Shown one piece after another: positions 42,878-52,560 of a stretch of 64,000 nucleotides of DNA (positions are counted from its first letter, which is position 1; every line of letters begins with the position of its first letter). Position numbers and translations under genes: made by a program. Below the pieces are notes generated by a model. It was not told where the DNA came from. It searched no databases and was given only the letters and a program-made list of their open reading frames with translations. Source of the stretch: Siphonodentalium dalli (Eukaryota > Mollusca > Scaphopoda > Gadilida > Siphonodentaliidae); NCBI GenBank assembly GCA_032622095.1, contig CP136065.1, positions 244,155,474 through 244,219,473 of the forward strand, in the 5' to 3' direction.

Positions 42878-45017
42878 GTAAGTCACCATTTAGATGTTGT
42901 TACATGGATAGTTTGACATTGGATGAAATATCAGCTAGGGTTTCAATTCAGACCGAAGGACTGATACATCTCGATTAACTGTGTGGTCAGCTGTTTAATT
43001 AGAGTGGCTTCCCTTGTATTGCAACCCACAACTCCACTATAGGAATCGGGGAGCTAAATATGTTCTAGAGTCGGGGAGTGACTACACCGTGGAATTATAA
43101 AGGTGAAGGTAACTGAAGAATGACCTTCAACTGATACATGCGACACCTTTTTAAAGGATGACATCGCGATTATTTGATTTGTACATCATATCTAAACAAT
43201 TTAAACTGGTGAATTAAGGGGGAATGGATTTTTGTGAGCGGGAAGTTTATTGAACTAGCTGCTGTAGTTCTGGGTTTTTCCAGATCAAAGTTGGCTGTGG
43301 GATAGCCCTGTCGTAAACACATATCAGAAGATAGAGCCACTCGTTGACTTCAATCGTAAAATTGGGCGTAAGTGTATTTTGAGTATGTTAGTACTATAGT
43401 ACTATATATTTGAGAATCGTTGATAAAAATGGGCGTAAGTAAATTTTCGATGGAGCAGGTCGCCAGAGCGTCATGTTGGTGTGTTTATATTTTTGGTGAA
43501 GTTGTTTTTTTTTATATCTCGGCCGACTATTGCGTGTCTAACACATCAACTAAATAATCTCAGCTTAAGAAGGCTAACCAAATTATTCATAGAGCAGGTC
43601 GCCAGAGCGTCATGTGTATATTGTTGACTAACAAGTTGGTTCATCGTGTGAAGTTGCTTTTTTATATATCTCGGCCGACTATTAAATGTCTGACACATCA
43701 ACTAAATAATCTCAGCTTAAGACGGCTTAACCAAATTATTTGCTTAAAGGTTCAGACAGGCATACATCTTACTGAAAATAATCACGATCGACTATTTAAT
43801 GTCTGACTCATAAACCGAATAATCTCAGCTTAAGACGGCTTAACCGAATTATTTGAGTAAAGATTCAGACACACATACATCTTACTGTATTTTGAGTAAC
43901 AGATGAATATTCCTACCTACTGGATAGTGCGTATTCATCCGAAGAGATGTCTGATTCTGTCAACTGGGATTACAAAATGAACACTTTAAATATTGTATAT
44001 CCTACCATATGTGAACTTGAATTATGTCATCACCAATAAATACATGTATAATCGATTATCTTTTCAATAATAATATCTCTCTGGGTTCTATCGTGGTAAA
44101 ACATCTTTTGTTTGACAAGATATTTTCCACTCAATGTTTGTCGCAGACCTACGTCATAATACTCCCCTCCCCCAGCAACCCCTCCTCCCCTACCCCCAAC
44201 CACCTTCCCATCTCACATCTCTTACCCGCACCTATTCATGCGCGTATATATTGTACAATGTGTACGTGTCGGAGCACAAGACATCCAAATAAGGAGTACT
44301 ACCTCATAGTAAAGCAACACTCTTTATTCATCTTTCAACATAAATGACACACGTGCATTATCGCGAACTATTGGAAGAGTGTACGTTTATAGAGTTATTG
44401 TACTTAGAACGAGAATCGTTAGTCGGTTATTTTAAAAAGCGTTGGTAAAAAAAGGGGCGAGGACCCCCGCCCCACCCTGTTTTAGGGAAGTTACTCGGAT
44501 GATGTGTCAGCGAGTCATTTTTCATAATGCCAACCTCGGGATGACAACGTCGTAGAGCGGTGTTATAATACTGAACGAATTTCACAGCGAAAATTACTAA
44601 GCCTATTATAATTCCCTAGTGTTGTGCTCATAACCAGAGTGGTTTATTCATATAACATCAAGGTCTGCGTGTGTGTACACTTATAACATCATTATTTGTA
44701 TAACGTGATATGTTGTTAACACGTACGGGTCATGTGATCATACACTCAATCATAGAAGTTACTTTGATGTTGTTGTTATGAATAGAATTTTATCAACCTT
44801 ACGTTAACAGTTTATCACGTTAAACTCCACTCACTCTCTCCCCGCTTATAGATATATAACGAAAACGAGAATATCATGTTGATGAAGTTTATTGAAATTT
44901 AATCATTGTCTGAATCTACAGCCCATTCATTATTATATCCGTGTTTGGTCAGTGTTACCATTTTCTTCATGATCATGTTATGTATGGGTGATGTTTTCAT
45001 TCGATGCTGGTATTCTA

Positions 45018-45230
45018 TTAATCGTTCGTTACTTTTGAGAAAGAGGAACAACAACGACGATGACGACCACAATAACAACAACAACATCTACTTTTTTTGG
45101 GGGGGGGGGGCAAAATAATATGACACATCGTTGCCGCCACCGCCCCGTTGCCGCCACCGCCGTTGCCGCCGTCGTTTCCGCCGCCGTTGCCGCCGCCGCT
45201 GCCACCGCCACCGCCGCAGTAAAATAACAT
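45018..45230. repeat. Trinucleotide expansions in the left TIR
   Basis: Imperfect GCC/GGC-type repeats (about 45130-45222) and AAC/GTT-type repeats (about 45050-45090). The right arm has the same blocks with different lengths (GGC/GGT/AAC block 52350-52480, GTT block 52505-52560), so the arms have diverged at microsatellites. Confidence 0.8.
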
Positions 45231-45239
45231 GACATGTGG

Positions 45240-45412
45240 TACATAATAAAAAAAAAACTGTCACTTTCGTCCGAATTGTCATCACTTTCGCCAGAAGTGT
45301 CATTTGTTTCGTCCATGAATTTTTCTAGCATCGGTTTGTAATTTAATATTGACATTTTCACTGCATCACGATTTTCATAACCATTATTCAAATATTTGTC
45401 GACTTTATCCAT
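45240..45412 (-). CDS. Small acidic ORF in the left TIR
   Basis: ATG at 45412 opens 'MDKVDKYLNNGYENRDAVKM' followed by an acidic tail (SDDNSDESDS). The mirror copy in the right arm (52136-52297, + strand) ends with a stop right after this tail. Here a small deletion removed that stop, and the frame runs on into the GCC/GGC repeats. Function unknown. Conservation between arms follows from TIR homogenisation and is not by itself proof of coding. Confidence 0.4.
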
Positions 45413-46099
45413 GACTCTGAGTTACTTTGATGTTATTGTTATTTTGAACTGAAAACATGATGATGCAAGAAATTTTCAATTTGTTATGCTTATCGCTGTA
45501 CCAATTGATTGTTTATAATCAACGACAAAATGATCAACACGCCGAGAATGATTCATACCATACTGATGATAAACACTGGAATGTATGCATTCATCCTGAT
45601 GGTAACAATGGCCACAGATGGCAGCGACTGGGACCAGTCCATCAGACGCCGTCCATATAATTGTCTCCACAATTTTTTACTTGAAATAATTTGAATATCA
45701 TTGCTCTTACATAAATAATAAACAACGTTTATTCTTTACTTCTCTATCACGATGAAGTTATTGAGCATCGTGTATCGCTATTTCACCAGAGGTCACATGT
45801 TAGACATTGTACATGTATATACATACGTACCATCAGAGCAAGAAGAGGGTAGAGGGGAAAAGCAAATGAGCAAGAAAGGAGAGGGAAAAAGAGAAAATAG
45901 TGAGCAAGAGAAGAGGAGAAAAAGACAAAGTGAGCAAGGGAAAAAGAGCAAAAGAGCAAGAGGTGAGGAAAAAAGAGCAAGTGAGCAAGGAAAAAAAAGA
46001 GCAACTGAGCAATAGGTGAGCAAGTGATCATGTCGATAATAAAAAGCAGCATTTTATAGATCGAAAAGTGACACCGTGGATAAATTGACCTTATCACGT

Positions 46100-47030
46100 G
46101 ATCATGTGATATTTACACACTTAAGCTCTGTATAAACAATACATATCGCATCTACAGCAGTCTACTTCATTGTGAATTAAGTCACTCTAGGTTATTTGAC
46201 TATAAACCTGTTACACGTTGTTAAGTTAGTCGCACATCACGCTCATAATACACAACCATTGTACATTTTACACACCCTCACACACACACCCTCATAGAGA
46301 GAAACACACAAACACCAGGTATTCACAACTTCTCCCTCTCTCTCTTTACCTCTCCACCTCTCTATATCCACTCTCTCTCTCGCACACACACACAAACACA
46401 CAAACACCAGGCCATCACAACCTCTTCTCTCTCTCTCTCGCTCTCTCTCTAACTCTCTCCCTCTCTCATATGAATGAATTTCTGGAATGTAGCCATAATT
46501 TTACACGGAGGTAATCCATCGTGATGGCTTTAAAAAATAGTGCAACTTCCTGTTGGTAATACACGAACGAAGAGCGTTTAATGTATACAAAATGACTACA
46601 TGTATGAACTGAAATTTATATTTCACATCTTCCCAACAACAGATACAGACATAGTCATAGTGTTATATTGTCTTCTATGTACCCACGCTATGACATCATT
46701 AAAGGGGACAATACACTCAAGGAGTTCAATGTTAAAGTGACACGAGGCAAGGGACGTGATGCAATATTGGTGTGTGAATGTTAAAGGAACACAATGCACT
46801 CTAAAGGGACACAAGGCACTCATTATGAATGAATGTTAAAGAAACACAATACACACGCAGTGTGTGAAAGTTAAAATGAAACAGAACAATATTTAAAGTT
46901 AAAATTTTCGGGCTCTTAATGTACCATTTATCAATATGTATCGTTTCTCGCTCTACAATTCCCAATAATCCACTCACTCTCTCCCTGCTAAAAGATATAT
47001 AACGAAAACGAGAATATCATGTTGATGAAG
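46100..47030. other. Low-complexity interior of the Polinton
   Basis: CT and CA microsatellites (46260-46470) and short repeats of 'tgttaaagggacaca' type (46700-46870). 46960-47230 duplicates, in the same orientation, the TIR segment at 44820-45050. No gene supported apart from the end of the zinc-finger ORF. Confidence 0.5.
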
Positions 47031-47045
47031 TTTATTGACATTTAA

Positions 47046-47600
47046 TCATTGTCTGAATATTTCTAGGAGTTTCTTGAATTTTCTCATCGCTTCATCTGCA
47101 GCCCATTCATTATTATATCCGTGTTTGGTCAGTTTGACCATTTTCTTCATGATCATGTTATGTATGGGTGATGTTTTCAATCGATACTGGTATTCTATTA
47201 ATCGTCTATAACTTTTGAGAAAGAGAGCAAACTCTGTGTCGATGGTAGTCTCTTCTCCCGACATGCTCTCTTCTCCCGACAAGCTCTCTTCTCCTTTCGC
47301 ATCATTGGTGACGCGTTTCATCATACTTTTGAATGTCTCCATCTCGTTGACACATCGCGCAGCTCTCTTACGACCGAATACCGTTCTACTACCGGCGACA
47401 GTATCATCTTCTGAATCTGTCGAAGCGGTTCTAGATTCAGATGAAGATGAACGGGGAACGATATCAGATTATAGGTCATGGGTATCTTCTCCGAAGAAAT
47501 CTGTTTTTGTCCCGGACATAACTCCGTGTTTAGTCTGTTTATGTCTTTGTAGATTGTAGTTCGTCGATAAAATATTTCCGCATAAATGACACCCGTGCAT
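47046..47600 (-). pseudogene. C2H2 zinc-finger protein of the Polinton, one in-frame stop
   Basis: ATG at 47600 opens a C2H2 finger, 'CHLCGNILSTNYNLQRHK' then QTKH, with spacing C-x2-C-x12-H-x4-H. The frame has a single TAA at 47471-47469 and continues in the same frame through an S/E/D-rich linker, a basic patch (FGRKRAARC) and a helical C-terminus 'RRLIEYQYRLKTSPIHNMIM' to TGA-region stop 47046. Both TIRs carry a truncated finger (MHVCHLC, stop) and the helical C-terminus as separate remnants. N-terminal C2H2 proteins are common in Polintons; a DNA-binding or regulatory role is inferred. The in-frame stop makes this copy probably dead. Confidence 0.65.
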
Positions 47601-47787
47601 TATCGCGAATTATTGGAAGAACGATCACTCTTATAAGTAGGATAAAAAGAGAGAATATGGTGTGGTATACAACCGTCGCGTTAAGAGTACGTTCGTCCCG
47701 GGTCTAGGGTATAGACCATTGACCGCTGGTGATTCAAATAATGCCAATTTATCAGTATGGTACTCTCTGTATTCATTCATGATTTGG

Positions 47788-48111
47788 CTAATCGAATAAC
47801 AATTTGCTTTTCATTTTCTTATTATTATTAGACAAACCTCCAGCTAACACTCTCTTGTTGGTTTTTTTGGACGCTTTACGTGTGTTTGTCAACTTATTTG
47901 CTGCAACTTCGACCTTAGCCATTTCAATCGCTTGCGCGACGGGCGTCACTACGTTAATATGTGGTTTTAGAACGTCTTCTTCACTATCACTATTTTTAGT
48001 TCTGGCAATAAAGTAGCGACCCTTATTATCTGGCATTAAATTCCCATCAATCATGTCTCTGAAATGTTTTCTCCACTTTTCAATATCTGTTGGAATATAC
48101 GGGATCGACAT
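47788..48111 (-). CDS. Polinton 107-aa conserved protein
   Basis: ATG at 48111, 107 codons, uninterrupted. The N-terminus 'MSIPYIPTDIEKWRKHF' and a following 'GRYFI' segment, then 'VVTPVAQAIEMAKVEV' and a lysine-rich tail, form a compact globular start and basic end. I recall short proteins of this layout next to the tyrosine-rich conserved protein in invertebrate Maverick elements; that family resemblance is from memory. It lies between the broken conserved gene and the zinc-finger gene on the same strand, with spacers of about 60 and 190 bp. Function unknown, perhaps structural. Confidence 0.6.
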   Translation of the reverse strand: MSIPYIPTDIEKWRKHFRDMIDGNLMPDNKGRYFIARTKNSDSEEDVLKPHINVVTPVAQAIEMAKVEVAANKLTNTRKASKKTNKRVLAGGLSNNNKKMKSKLLFD

Positions 48112-48167
48112 GTTTCTTCAAATGTAGTGTACAAGTCACTCTTTTTTCAGCATTTATTTTAGAAAGT

Positions 48168-48529
48168 TTATCGCCTCTTATAAAAATCCTGAGACGCCAG
48201 CTGGAGACGCTGAAGTTTATCCTGCCGGACGTTTATGTAGAATGAGTCCTCAAAACTCTGATTAATCACCCGTATCACGTGTGTCTCGCTTTATAACCCT
48301 GAGGATGGGGAATGATGTGTCACGAGCTATTGATTCTCCGCATATCCGAACAAATATATAATAAATCCGTGTCTATATGACCAGTTATATTTATGTCTTT
48401 CAAACAACATAACCACGTGCCGTCCAATATTAATACACCAGGTAACTCTATTGTGAAGTCGAGAGGACGATTATCTGGATATTTATTAATCGAATCGTCG
48501 CTAGTCAGGTACAGATAATAATTATCCAT
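48168..48529 (-). pseudogene. Maverick-type conserved protein, two frame breaks
   Basis: The likely start is the ATG at 48529 ('MDNYYLYLTSDDSINKYPDN'), followed by 'FTIELPGVLILDGTWLCCL' and 'LLYICSDM'. The succession of a Y-L-x-L-x-S-(D/N)-x-S start, a Y-P-D-N-x-x-x-x-F-x-x-x-L-P strand and an L-x-G-x-W strand is characteristic of a capsid-associated protein group in Maverick elements (recalled, not searched). The frame breaks near 48335, continues with 'FPILRVIKR' in a second frame, and breaks again near 48265, ending with 'FYINVRQDKL...' at TAA 48168. An upstream ATG at 48568 overlaps the preceding gene's stop as TAATG, but adds only an unlikely F-rich start. Confidence 0.6.
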
Positions 48530-48567
48530 ATGACTATAGTTTCTAAAAAAAAATTCAAAGAAAATCA

Positions 48568-48906
48568 TTATTCTTCTTCTCTTATAGTTTTATCGATATC
48601 ACTGAATATATGCTTGAAGATTGACCACTGGTTCAAATTTAACGGAATACCTATAATCGTCGGAGTGTTATTCACAACTCGCCTAATGTCCGTATAAATG
48701 TGTCCTTGATTATTACATACTGTAACAGTAATGTTTGATCGTATTGTCCACTTTTTCACGAAAACACACGGGTGTTGTTCGTAATCATTGGGGTGTGACA
48801 TATCAGTATGAAGTAATTCACAGCCAACCGACTCACTGGTATCTTCTTTGGAACTAAAATAAATGGTAGTGACACAGTGATTACCATAATAGTAATTCCT
48901 ATCCAT
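48568..48906 (-). CDS. PC4/Sub1-like (p15 coactivator) domain protein of the Polinton
   Basis: ATG at 48906, 112 codons, intact. The C-terminal 55 residues ('NITVTVCNNQGHIYTDIRRV' then 'GIPLNLNQWSIFKHIF' and 'DIDKTIRE') match the PC4/p15 fold. Visible matches are a beta strand with D-I-R, a G-I-x-L-x-x-x-Q-W turn-helix, and a helix ending D-I-D-x-x-I-R. PC4 proteins bind single-stranded DNA and act in transcription or replication. The N-terminal half is tyrosine- and cysteine-containing and unrelated to PC4 as far as I can see. The stop overlaps the next ATG (TAATG). An alternative N-terminal extension in another frame (49037-48756) is open but not supported. Confidence 0.65.
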   Translation of the reverse strand: MDRNYYYGNHCVTTIYFSSKEDTSESVGCELLHTDMSHPNDYEQHPCVFVKKWTIRSNITVTVCNNQGHIYTDIRRVVNNTPTIIGIPLNLNQWSIFKHIFSDIDKTIREEE

Positions 48907-49514
48907 TTAATGAGATTCATATGTAGACGACCACGTTCTGTTTGAAACGTATTCGTCAAGGTACCTGTTCTATTATCCATGATTGTAATTGTTCTCGTGT
49001 ATAGCTTACTCTTATTAATTTTGATACCTGGCGACATCCGACTCTAAAATCCACGAATTAAATTTGTCTGGCCATGAATGTCAATGCACCATGATAGTTA
49101 TCGATGTCAATAATGCGTTTCGTTGAGATCTTGATTGAGTTGATGACAATATTCTGACAAAATTCTTTTCGATCTATAAAATGCTGCTTTTTATTATCGA
49201 CATGATCACTTGCTCACCTATTGCTCAGTTGCTCTTTTTTTCCATGCTCACTTGCTCTTTTTTCCTCACCTCTTGCTCTTTTGCTCTTTTTCCCTTGCTC
49301 ACTTGCTCTTTTTCTCCTCTTCTCTTGCTCACTATTTTCTCTTTTTCCCTCTCCCCTCTTGCTCATTTGCTTTTTTCCCTCTCCCCTCTTCTTGCTCTGA
49401 TGTTACGTATGTATATACGTGTACAATGTCTAACATGTGACCTCTGGTGAAATAGCGATACACGATGCTCAATAACTTCATCGTGATAGAGAAGTAAAGA
49501 ATAAACGCTCTTTA

Positions 49515-51830
49515 TTATACTTCAATGTGTTAACATTGAAGTATATTGTAATTCTTATTTTTATTTTTGTTTATTATTATTATTATAAAACACCTTTAAT
49601 CTCAGAAACCGCCAGGTCGATTGATTTGATATTTCCTATTCATATACATCCACGAAAAGTTAGTTTTATGCACTTACCGCTATTTTTGTCCGACCTTGAC
49701 CTTGAACTTGACCGTCGCCAGTAATTTTGTTGCAAAAAATAATTCGTCCTAATTTGACCAAACTCACAGGTTGGTATCGCATGGCAAAGACGATTAAGTT
49801 GCAATATAAACTATGTCAATCGGTCAAAAAATGGCGGAGTAATGGCGGTTTGATTATAGCCACATTTGAACTGTTATTGATCTTGGATCTCTTATGGGTC
49901 AAAAATTAATTTACCGATTAGAATGCTTTTTGGTACATATATAGCGTTCGCCCTTAGCTATTAATCTGACTGGGTGTGAATTTCGTACGACCTTGACCTT
50001 TGCACTAAACGCTCTTTATGTGTATTACTGTTGTGTACGTAACTTCTTCGGAACGGCTTGAGATATCGAGTTCGGACTTGCATTATTAGTTTCCTCTCAT
50101 CATGTGCTACAAACACGCAAAAAATGGTATGGATAGCACTTCCAGTTCGAAAGTTCGGTATTGGTCGAAAAATCGGTTAACGCTCTTTAAAAAACTTTTT
50201 TCTTCTGAATTTGACCATTTTTATAGGACGACATCGCTAGTCTGAAGACAACGCCGTAAAAATTAGCGCAATCGACCAAAAAATGACGTCACAGCACCCG
50301 ATTAAAATTTTAAAGAATAAAAATAAGCACTGTTACCGTTGTCCGCGCATCTCCTCCGAGACGGATGGGGATAGAGAGTTCGGATGAACACCAAAATGTC
50401 CAGACATGTGAGCGCTAGATAAATCCTGAAAATTTCCTCAATCGGTCTGAAAATAGCGGAGTAATTGCCATTCAATTGCCGCTTGAAGATAAAAATATAA
50501 AAATAAGCATTTTTACCCTTGTCCGCGCATCTCCTCCGAGACGGATGGGGATAGAGAGTTCGGATGAACACCACAATGTCCAGAGATGTGAGCGCTAGAT
50601 AGATCCTGAAAATTTCCTCAATCGGGCTGAAAATAGCGGAGTAATTGCCATTCAATTGCTGCTTAAACATAAAAATAAGCATTTTTACCCTTGTCCGCGC
50701 ATCTCCTCCAAGACGGATGGGGATAGAGAGTTCGGATGAACACCAAAATATCCAGACATGTGAGCGCTAGATAAATCCTGAAAATTTCCTCAATCGTCTG
50801 AAAATAGCGGAGTAATTACCAGAGCAATTGCCGCTTGAACATAAAAATATAAAAATAAGCATTTTTACCCTTGTCCGCGCATCTCCTCCGAGACGGATGG
50901 GGATAGAGAGTTCGGATGAACACCAAAATGTCCAGACATGTGAGCGCTAGATAAATCCTGAAAATTTCCTCAATCTGTCTGAAAATAGCGGAGTAATTAG
51001 CAGAGCAATTGCCGCTTGAACATAAAAATAAGCATTTTTACCCTTGTCCGCACATCTCCTCCGAGACGGATGGAGATAGATAGTTCGGATGAACACTAAA
51101 ATGTCCATATCTGTGAGCGCTAGATAAATCCTGAAAATTCTCTCAAACAGTCTGAAAATAGAGGAGTAATTGCCGCTTGAACATTAAAATGGGCATTTTT
51201 ACCATTGTGCACGCATCTCATCCGAGACGGATTGGAATAGAGAGTTCTGATGAATACCAAAATGTGCAGCTCTGTGGACGCTAGTACTGCCCTAAACTAG
51301 TGCAGCAATTGCCGCTTGAACATTACAAATAGGCAATTTTAACATTGTGACCATATTTTCTCCGATAAGGATGGCGATAGAGAGTTTGAATCAGTACCAA
51401 AATGTGCATCTCGGTTAGCTCAAGAAATGCCGTGAAATGTTCTTCATTCTGCCGGAAAATACCGCAGGAATCTTCTGAACAATTCTTGAGATGCGTGTAT
51501 CTTTAGCATTAGATACAAAATTGTCGTGAAAAAAAGGGCAAGAGTTAGGGTAAATATTTCTAAAACAAATCATTCAAATCAGTGATTTAGTCCGATCAAA
51601 AATGGCGGAGTTACGCCATCTTGAATATCTGAAAATCCCAGTTTTAGCAGTGTTTGTGCTATACTGTGTTCGTTGTATGTACAGAACGGCTAGAGATACC
51701 GAGTTCGGACTTGCTCTATTTGGTTCGCCTTCTCATGTGCTACACGCATACAACACATGGTTGCGATAGCTCTTCCCCTTGGTAAACATTGAAGTATCGA
51801 AATTGCAGTGCAATTTCAATTTCATTCTAG
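49515..51830 (+). mobile_element. HINE-like (Helitron2-type) non-autonomous Helitron
   Basis: Compared with the left TIR (empty site ...tttattatttatg... near 45715), 2,316 bp are inserted here. The 3' end has a hairpin GAAATTGC-AGT-GCAATTTC (51798-51816), a short spacer and CTAG followed by T, the classic Helitron terminus. The subterminal word ACATTGAAGTAT (51786-51797) is inverted near the 5' end (ATACTTCAATGT), where it forms a palindrome. The middle holds 172-180 bp tandem repeats. Asymmetric inverted subterminal repeats + internal tandem repeats + 3' hairpin is the DINE/HINE architecture. No Rep/helicase gene is present, so it is non-autonomous. Confidence 0.82.
50310..51470 (+). repeat. 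172-180 bp tandem repeats within the Helitron-like element
   Basis: The marker word GTCCGCGCATCTCC or variant starts at 50341, 50521, 50693, 50873, 51046, 51207 and 51347, giving periods of 180, 172, 180, 173, 161 and 140. The first five units are nearly identical; the last two are diverged and shortened. Each unit contains GACGGATGGGGATAGAGAGT. Confidence 0.93.
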
Positions 51831-52135
51831 TTATTTATGTAAGAGCAATGACATTCAAATTATTTCAAGTAAAACATTGTGGAGACAATTATATGGACGG
51901 CGTCTGATGGACTGGTCCCAGTCGCTGCCATCTTGGCCATTGTCACCATCAGTATGAATGCATACATTCCAGTGTTTATCATCAGTATGGTATGAATCAT
52001 TCTCGGCGTGTTGGTCATGTTGTCGTTGATTATAAACAATCAATTGGTACAGCGATAAGCATAACAAATTGAAAATTTCTTGCATCATCATGTTTTCAGT
52101 TCAAAATAACAATAACATCAAAGTAACTCAGAGTC

Positions 52136-52297
52136 ATGGATAAAGTCGACAAATATTTGAATAATGGTTATGAAAATCGTGATGCAGTGAAAATGTCAAT
52201 ATTAAAGTACAAACCGATGCTAGAAAAATTCATGGACGAAACAAATGACACTTCTGACGAAAGTGATGACAATTCGGACGAAAGTGACAGTGAATAG
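52136..52297 (+). CDS. Small acidic ORF in the right TIR
   Basis: ATG at 52136 to TAG at 52297, 53 codons: 'MDKVDKYLNNGYENRDAVKM', then 'YKPMLEKFMDETN' and an acidic S/D/E tail. It is the complete version of the ORF at 45412-45250. The acidic tail and small size resemble accessory proteins; function unknown. Confidence 0.4.
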   Translation: MDKVDKYLNNGYENRDAVKMSILKYKPMLEKFMDETNDTSDESDDNSDESDSE

Positions 52298-52348
52298 TTA
52301 ATATAATAAAAAAAACAATTGTATTATGTACCACATGTCATGTTATTT

Positions 52349-52560
52349 TACTGCGGCGGCGGCGACGGCAACGGTGGCGGCAACGGCGGCGGTGGCAACG
52401 GCGGTGCCAACGGTGGCAACGGCGGTGCCAACGGTGGCAACGGCGGTAACGGGGCGGTGGCGGCAACGGCGGTGTCATATTATTTTGCCCCCCCCAAAAA
52501 AGTAGATGTTGTTGTTGTTGTTGTTGTTGTTGTTGTGGTCGTCATCATCGTTGTTGTTCC
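52349..52560. repeat. Trinucleotide expansions in the right TIR
   Basis: A GGC/GGT/AAC block (52350-52480) translates as G/N-rich in one frame. A GTT run (52505-52560) follows. These are microsatellite expansions rather than real protein repeats. Confidence 0.75.

Larger units (their letters stand above)
43326..46068 (+). repeat. Left terminal inverted repeat of the Polinton-like element
   Basis: 2,743 bp, matched in reverse complement by 49165-49514 plus 51831-54286. It contains three copies of a subterminal repeat of about 120 bp (AATCTCAGCTTAAGACGGC... near 43556, 43700, 43825). It also holds a start fragment of the zinc-finger gene (44360-44335, - strand), its C-terminal part (45000-44899), a small ORF (45412-45250, - strand), trinucleotide runs and a purine-rich stretch (45840-46015). 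Confidence 0.9.

Noticed and set aside
43612-43806. Small ORFs made by the subterminal repeats (and 53800-54126)
   Set aside because: They result from about 120-bp repeats in the TIR. Hydrophobic repeat translations differ between copies and lack starts or stops in common.
45752-46015. 87-aa ORF rich in E/K/R/S/Q on the + strand (and its hydrophobic mirror near 49181-49450)
   Set aside because: It is translation of a purine-rich low-complexity stretch (gagcaag/gaaaa) within the TIRs. All frames on both strands are open, and there is no conserved domain.
48756-49037. N-terminal extension of the PC4-like gene in another frame
   Set aside because: It is open for 94 codons, but the downstream PC4-like frame has its own ATG preceded directly by a stop, and the extension has no recognisable motif. 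It was kept only as an alternative.
50310-51470. Regularly spaced repeats considered as a CRISPR array
   Set aside because: Units of 172-180 bp are repeated end to end with no unique spacers, in a eukaryotic transposon with Helitron termini. It is a minisatellite.
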